Notes under the pieces: model-generated
Told to the model about the DNA's origin: nothing
Seen by the model: the letters and a program-made list of their open reading frames with translations, nothing else
Database searches by the model: none
Program-made: the position numbers and the translations under genes
Origin: Isoetes taiwanensis
Taxonomy: Eukaryota > Streptophyta > Lycopodiopsida > Isoetales > Isoetaceae
Assembly: GCA_021234155.1 (NCBI GenBank)
Contig: JAJEKV010000002.1
Location: forward strand, 12,578,725 to 12,642,724
Direction of reading: 5' to 3'
Length of the DNA: 64,000 nucleotides
In this document: positions 21,852 through 33,600 of the stretch, one piece after another
Position numbering within the stretch: the stretch's first letter is position 1
Layout of the letters: the number at the start of each line of letters is the position of its first letter

Positions 21852-23179
21852 TCTTATATATTATGATATTATAGCATAAGTATGTAATGGACCATGCCCT
21901 AATTTTAATGGCTAAGATCATGAAATTACATTCAAAGGCCGAGATTTATTGCACGACTTCCCACTGTCGTGATTGGTCATGCTTTGATCTCTTAAGGGGA
22001 AAGGGAAAAGGAAAAGGGAGGATGGAAGTGGAAAAGTGAAAGGCAAAAAGGCACAAGGAAAAGGAGAAGAAGGAACTGGGAAAAAGGCATGGAAAAAAGG
22101 GAAAGGAGAAAGGGTGAGAAAAGGAAAAAATGTCATAGAAAAAGGGAAAGAGAGGGAAAGAAAAGGGGGAGGGAGAAAGTGCGACAGAGAAAAGAAAAGA
22201 GGGAAATGGTGGGTAAAGGAGGAAAAGGGAAGGGGAAAAGAGGAAGAGAAAAATGGTGGAGAGAAGGAAAAGGAAAAGAGCATGGAAAAAGAGAAAGAAA
22301 AAAAAAAACAGAGACAAAAATAGGAGAAAGGAAAGTGAAAAAAGCACGAGGAAAATGGAAAGGGAAATGAGAAAAGCGAAAGAGGGAATAGGGAAAGAGG
22401 AAAAGTGGTGAGGAAAGGGAAAAAAAGGAAGGGAAAAAGAGCATAAGAAAAGGGAAAAGAAAAAGGGAGGGGGAACATGCACAGGAAAGGGAAGAAGGTG
22501 GGAATAAAGGGCAAGGAAAAGAGAAAGAGAAAGGAAAAAAAAACGGGAAAAATGAAAGGGAAAAAAGGAAAGGGCGTAGAACGGATGAAAATGTAAGGGA
22601 AGGGAAAACAGAGGCGGAAAGGGGAGGAAAAAAAGGCACGGGTCAGGAAAAAGGGAGAAAGAAATGGGAAAAGAGAAGGAAAAAAAGGCACTAAAAAAAT
22701 GGGAAGAGAGAAAGGAAAGGGGAAAAGGAAGGGAAAAAAAACATGGAAAAGGGGAAAAGAGAAAAGAAAAGGCGAGGGGAAACGGGCACGGGGGAAAATG
22801 AAAGAGAGTGGGGAAAAGAGGAAAAGGGGCACATGAAAAAGGTGGGGAAAAAGAACAGAAAAACGGCATGGGAAAGAGAAAAAGAAATAGAATGGGAAAA
22901 GGAGAGGGAAAAGGTGCGCGGAAAAAAAGGAAAGATTGGGAAAAGGATATAAAGGGAAGGGAAAAAGTCCGTAAAGAAAAAGGGAAAGGAGAAAGGGAAG
23001 GGGACGGGAGGAGAAAAGGAAAAGAGCAAAAAGGCAGATGGAAGGGGAGCGGGTGTTGAATGCATAAATGGGCTTGGTTTCTATTGTAATAGATTTATGA
23101 AAAGGAGTTTGAGTTGAACAAGTTTTGAAAAACATAATTTTTCAACTTAATGCCCAGCAACGTTGGGCACCATTACTAG
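21852..23179 (+). mobile_element. non-autonomous Helitron, both ends defined
   Basis: The 5' end is TCTTATATATTATGATATTA (21852) and the 3' end is hairpin GCCCAGC-AAC-GTTGGGC (23152-23168) plus CTAG (23176-23179). The related uninterrupted copy at 20513-20530 reads GGAACATTTACC. Here GGAACA precedes the TC and TTTATC follows the CTAG, so the insertion lies between A and T, as expected for a Helitron. Length is 1328 bp. No Rep/helicase is encoded. About 1 kb of the interior is a purine-only minisatellite. It belongs to the same family as the 3' end at 10275-10302. Confidence 0.88.
22000..23060 (+). repeat. about 1-kb polypurine (G/A) tract
   Basis: The plus strand is almost entirely G and A, built from degenerate GGGAAAAGG/GAAAAAGGG words, with rare CATGG or CACGG interruptions. 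The Phe/Pro/Ser/Leu frame of 405 residues on the other strand is a composition artefact. Long mirror-like purine runs favour triplex (H-DNA) structures. It fills most of the Helitron. Confidence 0.9.
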
Positions 23180-23765
23180 TTTATCTTCAGTTTTTGAGTA
23201 GAAATAGTGTGCTTGTTCATATAAGCTTTATACCCATCATTCCTCTTATGCACTAATACATACTCAGGATCCTTGTAATCAGATGTCACATAGGTTGGGC
23301 ATCTAATCGGTTCTTCAAACATTGTTTTTGGGGCTTCAAATAGCAAGTTTAGACAGCTAATCTTTGCTTTCTTGGTTTATGGCAAATTTGGACCTTCAAT
23401 TTAATACAAGGCGCTTGTACTCAGAACTCCAGTGAAATAACTCTACAAATTTCTTTCATAGACCTATTTTTCTTTTGAAAAGCCGTAATGATTCTAAAAA
23501 TGAGAAGTGACTCTTCATGTAAAGCCATACCTTCCCCAAATGTTCGATAACTATACTAGGCCGATGCCATTTCATTCGTCCGATGCCATTCTGTTCAATA
23601 GCAATGCAAACAAAACCGAAGTACCTTTCTTTTGTTTATTTCTAGACTGTCAGACATGCTCGCTTGAATCGTAGCCATCTGCCTTTTCTTTAGTTTATTT
23701 CTAGACCATCAGATGTGCACGACTAATCCTAGCCATTAGATTTATGGGGCAATGGACAATGGACA
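23180..23765 (-). mobile_element. Ty1-copia remnant, right part
   Basis: This resumes the copia segment interrupted by the Helitron (TTGAGTAGAAATAGTGTGCT matches 20531 onward). In minus sense it encodes TSDYKDPEYVLVHKRNDGY. It ends before the ACAATGG repeats that precede BCH copy 3. Confidence 0.5.
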
Positions 23766-23849
23766 ATGCGGCAATGGACAATGGCTGGGTTTACAACAAT
23801 GGAACAATTTCTCACTGTAAAACTCATCACTTGCATATGGAGACCCAAC

Positions 23850-25623
23850 ATGAATTCGACTCACAGACACATGCATAATTCTCCTCCTAAATTGAATAAG
23901 AGAAGCAATAGATATATCAGGAAGATTATGCCAATTTCCAAGGTTCTGTTTCAAGAAGAACATGTCCAACATGTAGGTGCAAAATCTTATCTGATGAAGC
24001 ATCAATTCATATTTTCACAGTTTTAGCAGCAGATTTGACAAAGGATAGAGCTTAAACTGGATATAAATATCTCTTTTCCTCTGTGGCGCCTACACTTGCT
24101 ATAGCCACATTGGCTGCTGGGGCAGCTTATGCTGTTCATTTATGGTTCATATGGCAAATGCAGGTCTGTTCCTCTTCCAAATTTATCACTCAATTTTTAA
24201 GTTGTCTTCTCATTAGAAGACTTAATGATTTCTTCTTATAGATAAGAAAACGAACTGGATGTGACTAGAACTGAAGCAAAGTTTCTAAATAATCTATTAA
24301 GCAGCTTCAAATGTATTCTTGTATTGTGAGTCGTTATTTCTGAACATTATCTTTGTATTTGATATCTGAATGCAGGGTCAGAATTACCATGGGTAGTGAT
24401 ATTTGGCATATTTTTCCTAGCAGTAGGAGCTGCAGTAAGTTTCGAATGATATGTCACTGGTTAATGCAGTTTATAAAATCGTTTGTAGGCCATAACCTTA
24501 AATTTTTAAGTAGAATTTTGTAAGTAGTTTAGTTGTTTTGCAACTAAGTCAACATGGTGACTTTGGGACTGATTCCAGGTGGCTACGGAGTTATGGGCTG
24601 GATGGGTGCACCCAAATCTTCATTTTGGGGTATACATGAGGTGAACATACAACACACTCTGCATAGTCATTTGCTTAGCTATCCATCTACTTATCCTGAA
24701 GTTTTTTTTTTTTTTTTTTTTGTCATATCCTATAAATAGTTGCTTCATTGTGCAGTCCCACATTGTCCCCGAAAAGGACTTCTAGAACTTAATGATGTCT
24801 TTTATATTACGAATGCCACCCCTGCAATTATTCTTATGACATTTGGCATTGTTCACAAAGGGCTCATCTCTGGACTCTGCTTTGCAGTGGTTTGTCCTCA
24901 ACTCCTTTAGCATGTAACCATTTTGGTTTGCAAGTTACTTGACTATTTCACCTCGCAGGGTTTGGGCATTACTATATGTGGAATCACATATATATTTGTC
25001 CATGATGGTGTTTTACACGGGCGTTTTCCTGTTGGCCCAATTGCAAATGTACCCTTTTTTCAGAAGGTTCGGGCTGCCCACCAGGTATGAGTAATATTTT
25101 GCATTGCATTTTCATTTCGAAGTTCAATCTAGTCACCTTTATCTGATCTTGTGCTAATCTTCCATCTTGTATGACTTAGGCACATCATGCCAACCTCTTC
25201 AATGGTGTTCCTTTTGGCATTCTCTTTGGAGCAAAGGTATGCTAAAGCAATTGCATGTAAAAAAAGTCATAATAGTGTCCCCAAACTGATTGATAAATAT
25301 GATAGTGTCTTCAAGAAATGATAGTGCTATTATTTGCCAGTTGCAATCATTTATATCATATATTCAAAATCTGCATGGATGGCTTCTCAACATCGATGGT
25401 GTCACCATATACTAAAGAAAAAGAAAAACAACAATGCTAACCAAATATTGAGCATTCATACTTCTAGATTTCTATTTCAACTCTATTGGACCCTTGCGTC
25501 TAATTCCAAGTGAGTAGTCTTATGTTATAAGTAGTAAATGTAATGTCTTTTCAGGAGCTTGAAGAGGTTCATGGATTAGAAGAGTTGGAAAAATTGCTGA
25601 ACAAGGTGAAATCAAGAAGTTAA
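23850..25623 (+). pseudogene. BCH copy 3: full length, decayed
   Basis: All seven exon equivalents are present: 23850-24163, 24376-24434, 24579-24640, 24756-24899, 24959-25084, 25180-25236 and 25555-25623. Homology starts about 8 nt before the ATG and includes introns, so this was DNA-level duplication. Lesions are a one-base deletion in exon 1 (AAATCTTATCTG for AAATCTGAATCTG), a GAA-to-TAA change in exon 1 (GCTTAAACTGG), a four-base deletion at the exon 2 start, a ten-base deletion in exon 3 that destroys the first histidine box, and a one-base deletion in exon 4 that breaks the second (TCCCACATTG for TCCCACCATCG). Exons 5-7 remain open with valid splice sites. It is a clear pseudogene. Confidence 0.93.
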
Positions 25624-26070
25624 ACATCTTACAAAGTAGAAGACATCAAACATGGCGCATCTGTGTCCCTATAAAAAGGGTTGTTACTACGAAGGAACTA
25701 AACTAGCAAGCAATATCTATCCATCTTTTCAAGGCAAAGTTACTGGGTATGTTGAAACTAAATCGAAACTCTCAACCTATATGACTATAGTTGGGAGTGT
25801 ACACAAGATATGTAATTTATAGACTTACACAAATATTTTTAAGATGCATGTATCCTATAGGAAGCTTAATAAGTTAAAGTATTCAACTTGATATAAAGTA
25901 AGATATTAGCTTGGGGATCAATAACGCTTTAGATAAATTTAGTCGATTAACTCTTTTTACTTACAAGGTTGAATCAAAGGGAATATTTGATTGTTGGAAC
26001 CATAGAATAAAAAGTGATTTAAAAACGAAAACCATATGAAGTTCAATAATATAATTTAAGCCAATTCATT

Positions 26071-26146
26071 GTGTTTACAAGAAATTTATCACGACGGCCA
26101 AGGCCACCGCGAACATTTCTCTTCCCCGACTTACTCTTGTAAACAC
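26071..26146. repeat. 11-bp perfect inverted repeat at the left edge of the 15-kb insert
   Basis: GTGTTTACAAG at 26071-26081 and CTTGTAAACAC at 26136-26146 are exact inverted copies with a 54-nt spacer. The left arm straddles the point where BCH-flank homology stops (26077/26078). It may be chance or part of an insertion end. Confidence 0.4.
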
Positions 26147-26774
26147 AGATTTGCATATATTTAGAATGGTGCAAAAGATGTTCTTGGACTTAATATTGAA
26201 GAATTTGTGTGGGAGAGTTGAGGACATGGGTTTTGCTCGCCAAATAGGCCATTGTAGTTGATGAGAAACAAACCTACAGATGTTTTCCACCTCATATATG
26301 CATACCCCCTCCGGGCTCCAAAAAAAAAAAAAAAAAAAAGCCCACATACAAACCCTTTTATATTTGCTTATGGTCCTTGGTTCAACTATGAAGTATTTTG
26401 GTAATAGAGGTCTAGTCATATATTTGTAATACATACCACCATGGTTGCTCATTCACCATATTAGCTTCGCATTCTTACCCCCTCAACTTTTGTCGTTAAA
26501 GTAACATCGTAATAATCAGGAGAACCATAGAATAATTGAATATGGATAACATACATGCTAAAAGAAACAACTTTTGTTCATCTTTGCCATGGCACAATAC
26601 ACACCCAATAGTCGACATGATTTATACGCTCAAATTATAAACGATCTCGATCCGAATAACATCCTAGGGGTTAGACTAGCTCCAAGAATGGATCAAGAAA
26701 CCTCCCTATAAACAATTTTTAAAAAGAAACAACTTTAGTTAAATCCTGGCACAATACTTTCCAGGAAGATTTAT

Positions 26775-26850
26775 GGGGAGGTTTCCACGGAAGCATGGGG
26801 AGGTTTCCGTTTTGGAAAATTGGGGAGGTTTCCAATGAGATTAGAATTTT
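26775..26850 (+). repeat. three copies of the 12-bp motif GGGGAGGTTTCC
   Basis: The motif appears three times in the plus orientation within about 75 bp. The same motif forms the much larger array at 29578-30060. The two arrays flank the FolD-derived exon, so they may be the ends of one element. Confidence 0.8.
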
Positions 26851-27919
26851 TTGATAACGAGATCATAAATGCCAGAATTTAATATGAACGGTGAGATTGA
26901 ATTGGCCCTTTCCCTGATTTCGTAGATGAATTTTGGGGCTTCTGGAGCTCCTTTCTGTAGCAAAACAGAAGCGCGGAAAACTCTAAATTATTCAACTGAT
27001 TCAAGTGGAGGCCCTTTGCCATAGCATCAGCGGCACAGCTTGAGCTCGTCCATTTGAATAGGGTGGCAATTTTTGGAGTATCGGAGTGAAGGGTCTGCAA
27101 GCGCAGATCCTTCACTTTTTCAGAGACCCCTTTTGCATTTGCGGGCTCAGTGGTCGCAATGTTCCTGATTGGAAAGCAAGATGTTTCTACCTAAAGATGT
27201 TCCTGCCTAATGGTTTTCAGTAGGTAAATGTGCTTGTGTTTAGGGGTCCGATGCATTGATCTGTCGCAGAACTTCCACCAACTATTTCTCAACTATTATT
27301 TTTATTAGGATCCTTTGGAGTACTTGGTAATTTACAATAGCTTGTCGAAGTGAACGGTTTGAGTATACCTGATGATTTGTAAGGATACGTTCTCAGGTCT
27401 GATTGGTATTCCCTGTTTGAGGTAGGTTACTTGAGTTTATCTGTTGTATTTTGCCCCTAAGTTAAGTTCAGTTCTACAGTAACGGTTGCGTAGAGCTCTA
27501 TAGCAAGTGGTCACTGAGCAATGGAGCTGCAAATGCTGGATCCCTTTCGATTGCCATGAATAATACTCTTATCCGCAGTACGAAGTGCTAGATGCCAAGT
27601 ATTATGATATGGATCGTCACTTTTGTTAAGGTGTTCACACATTGTACGTACTGTAGCCATTGTTGGCACGATCTCTCTTTACCAAACTCTTTATGCATGG
27701 TGTGCCAATTTTGAATAAAACATCAATAAAACTCTGATATAATAATGTTTTTCATTGACAATTGGAGTTCTCGGGCTGATTTGCGCCCCTGTCAGCTTGT
27801 CGTCCAGGAGGATGTTCATGGGATGCTGGTACAATTGCCCCTTCCTCTTGTAAGTGCAAACTGGTAAAGAATGTCTTCCTTGGTGTTTTGAAAGCATCAT
27901 TGTTAACCTTTTTTGGCAG
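26851..27919. other. no gene recognised between the motif array and the FolD exon
   Basis: Exon-like pieces may be present, but no frame shows a recognisable domain. A minus-strand frame at 26879-27115 is open but unassigned. Confidence 0.4.
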
Positions 27920-28156
27920 CACATAAGTGAGGACAAAGTTGTAAGTGCTATCAACATTGAGAAGGATGTGGATGGTCTGCACCCTATGAACCCTGGCAGG
28001 CTTGCAGTGCAAAAATCTGAACCCTTGCTTCTTCCATGTGCAAGTAGGGCATGTATTGAGTTGCTTCTTCGCACCGGAGTGCAGATCATGGCAAAGCATG
28101 TTATTGTTATTGGGCATTGCACCCTTATAGGCAAACCTACTGCATTATTGCTCCAT
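27920..28156 (+). pseudogene. FolD (methylene-THF dehydrogenase/cyclohydrolase) exon fragment
   Basis: A 237-nt exon (79 codons) has an AG acceptor (TTTTGGCAG) and a GT donor (CATGTATGTC). It matches the middle of bifunctional FolD: HISEDKVVSAINIEKDVDGL, HPMN, LLPCASRACIELLLRTGV, then VIVIGHCTLIGKPTALLLH, which corresponds to the conserved VVIGRSNIVGLP region. FolD interconverts methylene- and formyl-tetrahydrofolate with NADP. Here GRSNIVG has become GHCTLIG, and no other FolD exon is evident nearby, so it is a captured fragment. It sits between two arrays of the GGGGAGGTTTCC motif. Confidence 0.85.
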
Positions 28157-29570
28157 GTATGTCAACTGTTGTTTTTTTTTTTCCAGTTTAATTGTGATAG
28201 CTAAGGTAATAGAGCAATTTTCTCCAATCCTCTTGTTGTTGGGCTGCTACTGCCGGACCAGAACCTCTACCCTTCTGAAGGAGCACTTGGCCATTTTCAA
28301 TATGAGAACTGGTGGATGCACATTTTCGCAGCATTTAGAAGACTATGGATTAAAGCATTCTGTGAACAAAGAGATTATGCAATCGTATGAAGCCCGTAGC
28401 TAATTTTTGAGGTAAAAATATGCTGATAACTTAGATAACCCTATTCATCTCAAATCAATATATTGACTTTGAGAACATGAACAGGCTTTGTAACCTGCTT
28501 TCTCTAAATGACAGTAGGTCAACTTCTTGCCAACCAAACAATCACATCTGTGCTCGCTATGCTTCACCGCAGAAAGATGAAGTTGGCATGTCAAGGTTTT
28601 ATACTAATGTTGCAAAAGTTGAAAGATGCAATTCCACCAAGGATCTGGATGCTCTTGATTCTTGGATCCACCATTTTGTGACAGAGCAAAAGGCCCCTTA
28701 CCGCTTGGCTGTCCTCCTTCTGGGGAAAGCATCCATATGTAAAGATAGTAGTTTGAAGTTTCCCACTGTTATTCAGGGCTATTTGTCAGAGAGACCACCA
28801 TATCTTCACAAGCAAACACATTTTCGTGATGAAACTAGATCACCCTAACCACGGACTTCAGAATTGTGACGTTGCAGCTTTGATGGAATTCACTCTTGTC
28901 TATAGAGGAATGCACCGTCTTTGGAATGCCAATGTTATATTCTCAAATTTTATGTAGAAGTTACATTGTTATGGGGGACAAAACAAGTGAAAGGTGATCT
29001 GTTTACATCTTTGGTTTATTTTTTTGTTGATTATGGAATGCATTTCAAAGCAGTTTGAAGTAGGGATATTTTTGTAGCAAATTCTCAAAGCAGCAGTAAT
29101 GATCTTAGTTGACTAATCTTCACTCTATATATTCTATAAAGCTTCCTCTATCTTCTATTGGAGGTTGTAAATCTAGCATATATCTTCCTTATGCATTGCT
29201 TCAAGAGGATTTCTTCTGTTCAATCTTTAACTATGATTGTTTATCTATTATAGAGCATTGCTGCAAATATGTAGGTATGCACCTACTATATGAATTCAAG
29301 AATGGTAAGAGATCACTATAGCTCCAATGTCCATAGAAGCAAGGTGATTAACCTCTTCAAGGGCACTTTTTCTAAAATGTACTATTTAAGCTTACAACAT
29401 CATGTACAACTCCACGAGCTCTTGCTTATAGGTTTTGATTTGTATAGATCCCAAGGAAAGAATGCACGTTATATCTGTTGACTTCAAAATATAAAGAGAG
29501 CAACTTAGAACGTCGACCTTGTTGAACCTACGGGGCTTCATTCAACCATAGGAAAATCAAGGTTGATTAT
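28157..29570. other. unassigned, with one open frame of 123 codons
   Basis: The plus frame at 28477-28848 starts with ATG and encodes KDLDALDSWIHHFVTEQKAP and RLAVLLLGKASICKDS. It resembles an exon of a host gene, but I cannot name it. The frame at 28155-28403 is similarly unassigned. No RNA gene is seen. Confidence 0.35.
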
Positions 29571-29577
29571 AAACATT

Positions 29578-30060
29578 CTATGGAAACCTCCCCTAGTTTC
29601 CTCGGAAAATTGGGGAGGTTTCCATTAAAATATTTAAAAAAATAAAAGGCCGTAATTAATAAAGGCGGGTGTAATTAATAAGGGCATGTTTACACAACCA
29701 CCGAGGTAGCTATTAAAGAAGCACGTGGATCAAGGCAGATCGTGGAGGGCTTTTATTACTAGTTTTTATGGGAAACCTCCCCAATTTTCCCTGGAAACCT
29801 CCCCTATTTTCGTATATGGAAACCTCTCCTGGTTTTTCGGGAAAGTTGGGGAGGTTTCCAGGGAAAGGTGGGGAGGTTTCCATGGAAACCTCCCCTATTT
29901 TCCAAAATGGAAACCTCCCCAGGTTTGCCTGGAAAGTTGGGGAGGTTTCCAGGGAAAGGTGGGGAGGTTTCCCGGAAAATGAGGGAGGTTTCCGGGGAAA
30001 GTTGGGGCCACTGAAAGTGGGGGAGGTTTCCATGGAAAATTGGGGAGGTTTCCATTGAAG
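29578..30060. repeat. bidirectional array of GGGGAGGTTTCC / GGAAACCTCCCC
   Basis: A first hairpin-like pair lies at 29580-29631. From about 29766 to 30058 at least fifteen copies or near-copies of the 12-bp motif alternate between orientations in blocks (minus, plus, minus, plus), with spacers such as AATTTT, CTATTTTC or GGGAAAGTT. Such blocks can fold into nested hairpins or cruciforms. Trp/Gly-rich or Phe/Pro-rich frames across it on both strands are artefacts of the repeat. Confidence 0.9.
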
Positions 30061-30329
30061 TCCAACCCAAATCGGGCGTAGAAAAAACCATCGTGATTTA
30101 TAATGGTCATTTAAAAATCTTAAAGGCCTAAGTTATTAATTATAATGGTGTAAAAGCAATTTTATAAGGAAAAAAAATTTGAGCACCACAAAAAGCAGGG
30201 CTTGGGCAGTGTAACGTGAGCAGTAACATCCACCATACAGGATCTACTATTAAATTGCCGCATCGGGAGCACCCCAAACTGCCGAGTCCAATATCATTGC
30301 CCAAATAGCTAATTTTGCTGTATAATTTT
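30061..30329. other. unassigned flank left of the 9.5-kb transposon
   Basis: There is no gene. This is the left flank of the terminal inverted repeat at 30330 and ends ATAATTTT. Confidence 0.4.
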
Positions 30330-30620
30330 GGGTGCTTTTTTTATTGACCTACTCAAAAAATCATGTCGCGACATTGGTGCTGGTAAGGTGCTGATACCCG
30401 TCATAAAATTTTTTCGACCGCCCTTCACGTTTCGTCAAGCACTTCACCCGCCATAGCCAGCCTTGAGCGGGAGTCAAGATCCATCATTCCTGCTATTTTT
30501 GGCCAAGTCATCGATCCCGAAATTTTAGTTTGCAATCTCCAATTCAATGGAATTTCCCCGCCCAAATCAAATCTCGCACCTTTGAATTATGCTATTTCAA
30601 ACGTTTCTTGAAGCACGGCT

Positions 30621-33600
30621 ATGGTTCTTGAGTTGAGAGATGAATTCCTTGCTTACGTGTCCGGGCATTGTCTTAATTTGATGCGGGAATCTTTGGCGGG
30701 CATGCAAGAGTTAAATCAACAATTCCAAGCGATTTACGGAGTCTTTGTTCACAATTTGCGAGAAAATTACCTTGAAGAATCACCTACACGAATCAATTTG
30801 GTACTCACATTGAAAGCGATGGATTTCACAAGGAATGAAGAAACTACATATGAAGTCGAAAATTCAGATCAAGAATTTCATCATGAAGATGAAAGACAAG
30901 GTAGTCCTTGTTAAATGCTTCTGCTATTAAATTGCTGAATTTTTTTGTTCTAAATTGCTGACTAATGTAATGTACTGCTTTCAGTGGAACATAATTCATT
31001 CAATGGTGCTGAATTTATGGACTTTGAACATGATTTCAACATGTCAAGTATGCAATTTAAATTTGTTACTTGGTTTATAAAAACTAAACTGACATGCTAA
31101 AATTACAGGAGAATATGGTGGAATATCAAATGAGGATGCTGAAGTTATGGATGTTGGCAATGCTGTAGAGGTTGGATCTGACTGTCATAATATAGGTACT
31201 TGCTATAATAGAGGTATTTGCATTGATAAATTTCGTTCTGACTGTAGTTAGAATTGCAGCGCTTGCAAACCAAGAGAATTATGAAGCCGCTTTCAAAAAG
31301 GCAGCCGAAATCGGGGAGGATTCAAAAGAAAAAAGAGAAGTGGATCTTTGCCGCGAATCGGCAACTTAGGTGCAGTTGCAAATGATGCTACTATTGGTAA
31401 GAAAGGTTCATTCAGCAAGTGGAAGAAAAGAAAGTTGTCAAAAGAATTAGGCAAGCTTGTGAACGAATTGTGTGAGAATGCTACATCTGAAGAAAGAGTG
31501 GAAATTCTAGGGGGTGCTAGAAAGTGGATACCTGAACTAGATCTCTCAAACAGCAAAGAATTAAACACAATGAAAACAATCATTAACAATTTGAGGGAGT
31601 CTTTTGCAGCTCATAAGTATTCAAAAAATACAGATGTGTGGAGAGCAAGAAGTGCTGCAATGACTTTTACAGTCAATGGTGAAACTAACAAGTCTGCTTT
31701 TGCCAAGCAAATGAATCTGAATAGGAAGATTGTGTCAGTTGCAGTAAATAGAAGATTGGCTGCAGAGCATGGTAGTGGACCATGGTCCATGTTCAAGAAG
31801 AATACTAGATTTGACAGACTCTCTTATGATGAGAGGAAACTAATAGTTGACTTTTGGAGAGATAACACACGAGTGTCTCCATGCAAGAAACATGTTATAA
31901 GGATTAGAGTGGCTGAAGGATTCAAGATCATGCATCCATTACACTTCATGGAGGATACTCAGGTTAGTTTGATTGCACATGCTGGATGTTGTTACAATTG
32001 CTGTAATTGCTGTAATTCTGCTGTAATTGCTCTAATTGCTGTAATTCTTGTGTCTGTTTTTGCAGGTTTCATTTTACCAGCGTTTCAGAAGGGAGTATCC
32101 TAAGTTTGAGGTTTCTTTCTCAGTTTTTCATGCCTTGAAACCCCTTTATGTCAGAAAAGTAAAGGACAGAGAGACATGCTGTTGTGTGTATTACATGAGA
32201 GCAGATTTTATTCGACTTGCAATGAACAAAGTAAGACATGATGAAAAAATTCATGGTCCAAATTGTAAATGCACGTGTGAAGTTTGTGGTCCTGGACCAA
32301 CATGCATGGCAAGGAAGAGCACCTATGCTTCAACAAGTGAGCTTTGGAGGTCTCTTGTTTGTCCAAGAGATGAAAGTGAAGAATGGTATGCACATGACTG
32401 CCTAACTCTCAAGTGCAATAATTGTGGACCTAGCAAGCTGCCAACATGTCCAAAAGAAGTGAATTTCAAAAATGGTGTGCGGTGGAGTGGAAGACATATG
32501 ACAAGGTACTAAGATTGTTGCTTTATTTTTATGCTTCATTATGGTGTAGCTTTATTTTTATTTCGTATTTGTTGTAGATATATGAATCAGTAGAAGAACC
32601 CGATGGCAAAGGAGGTTATAATTTGGGAAAAAAAACCGGTCACTAAACCGGTTTACAAGACCACAAGTCTTTAGCGATATTTTCCGAATGCCGTAAGCAA
32701 AGGCCGAAAAGAATTCATTCCACACAACTATGAGGCTAGATGGCGGGCGGGCAATTCAAGGAGTGTTTGGAAACATTTCCAAAGGATGCAATAGTTTTCG
32801 TTGATTGATTTTCTTTGAAAATTACAGCTTCAAAATTTAGCAAGAAATTCAAAGTCCGTGATTAGAGGAATGATCGATTGCACAATTTTAGTGCATATAT
32901 CATATAGACATGCCACCAAAAGTGATGACCCTAAATTGGATGAAATGAGAGAAGAATCGTCAAAGAAACTCACTTCTACATTTCAGATGACAGGGAACAT
33001 GACACTTTGTTTATGCAACATTGTTTGAACAGTCATGCAGCATTTTTGTCCGGCAAACAAATCAAGTACAGCAGACACATTGTTTGGTCTGATGGATGTT
33101 CTAGCCAGTGGAAAGGAAGTAGAACATTTTACTTTCTAGGAAGAAACTATCAAACTAGTGGCATCCGAATAACTTGGAATTATTTTGCTTCTTATCATGG
33201 GAAAGGTAACTTTCATTCTCAAGCACCTAGAGTTAATGTTCATTTCCAGCACTAATCTGATAGAGAAACAGGTGAACATGATGGTGCTGGAGCTGTCATT
33301 AAGAGAGCCCTAACTCATGAGATGTTAAAACGAAATTCAATGCCACTTAGAAATGCACATGATGTAGTGTTTTTTTGCAAAAAACATTTCAGTGACAACA
33401 TAACAATGGAAGGCAAGGACAGATACAGGTGTGCTGTTGAACTGCTGGATTTTTATACATTCCAATTTGCTGAGCTTGTGAATGCTTGTGTTTGACAGAT
33501 TTTTTTGGGAAGTTGGCATAGGAGATGTTGATAGAAGTGAAAGGTATGATTGTGCAACTCTATCTGGCTCTAGCAAATTTCATTCCATCAGGCCTACTCA

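Noticed and set aside
21918-23135. Long minus-strand frames of up to 405 codons rich in Phe, Pro, Ser and Leu
   Set aside because: They run through a purine-only tract; the absence of stops follows from base composition, and several frames are open at once.
29578-30060. CRISPR-like regular repeats
   Set aside because: Motif orientation alternates, spacers are short and related to one another, and the sequence is eukaryotic.
29713-30110. Overlapping Trp/Gly/Phe/Pro-rich frames on both strands
   Set aside because: All are readings of the GGGGAGGTTTCC repeat array, not conserved protein.
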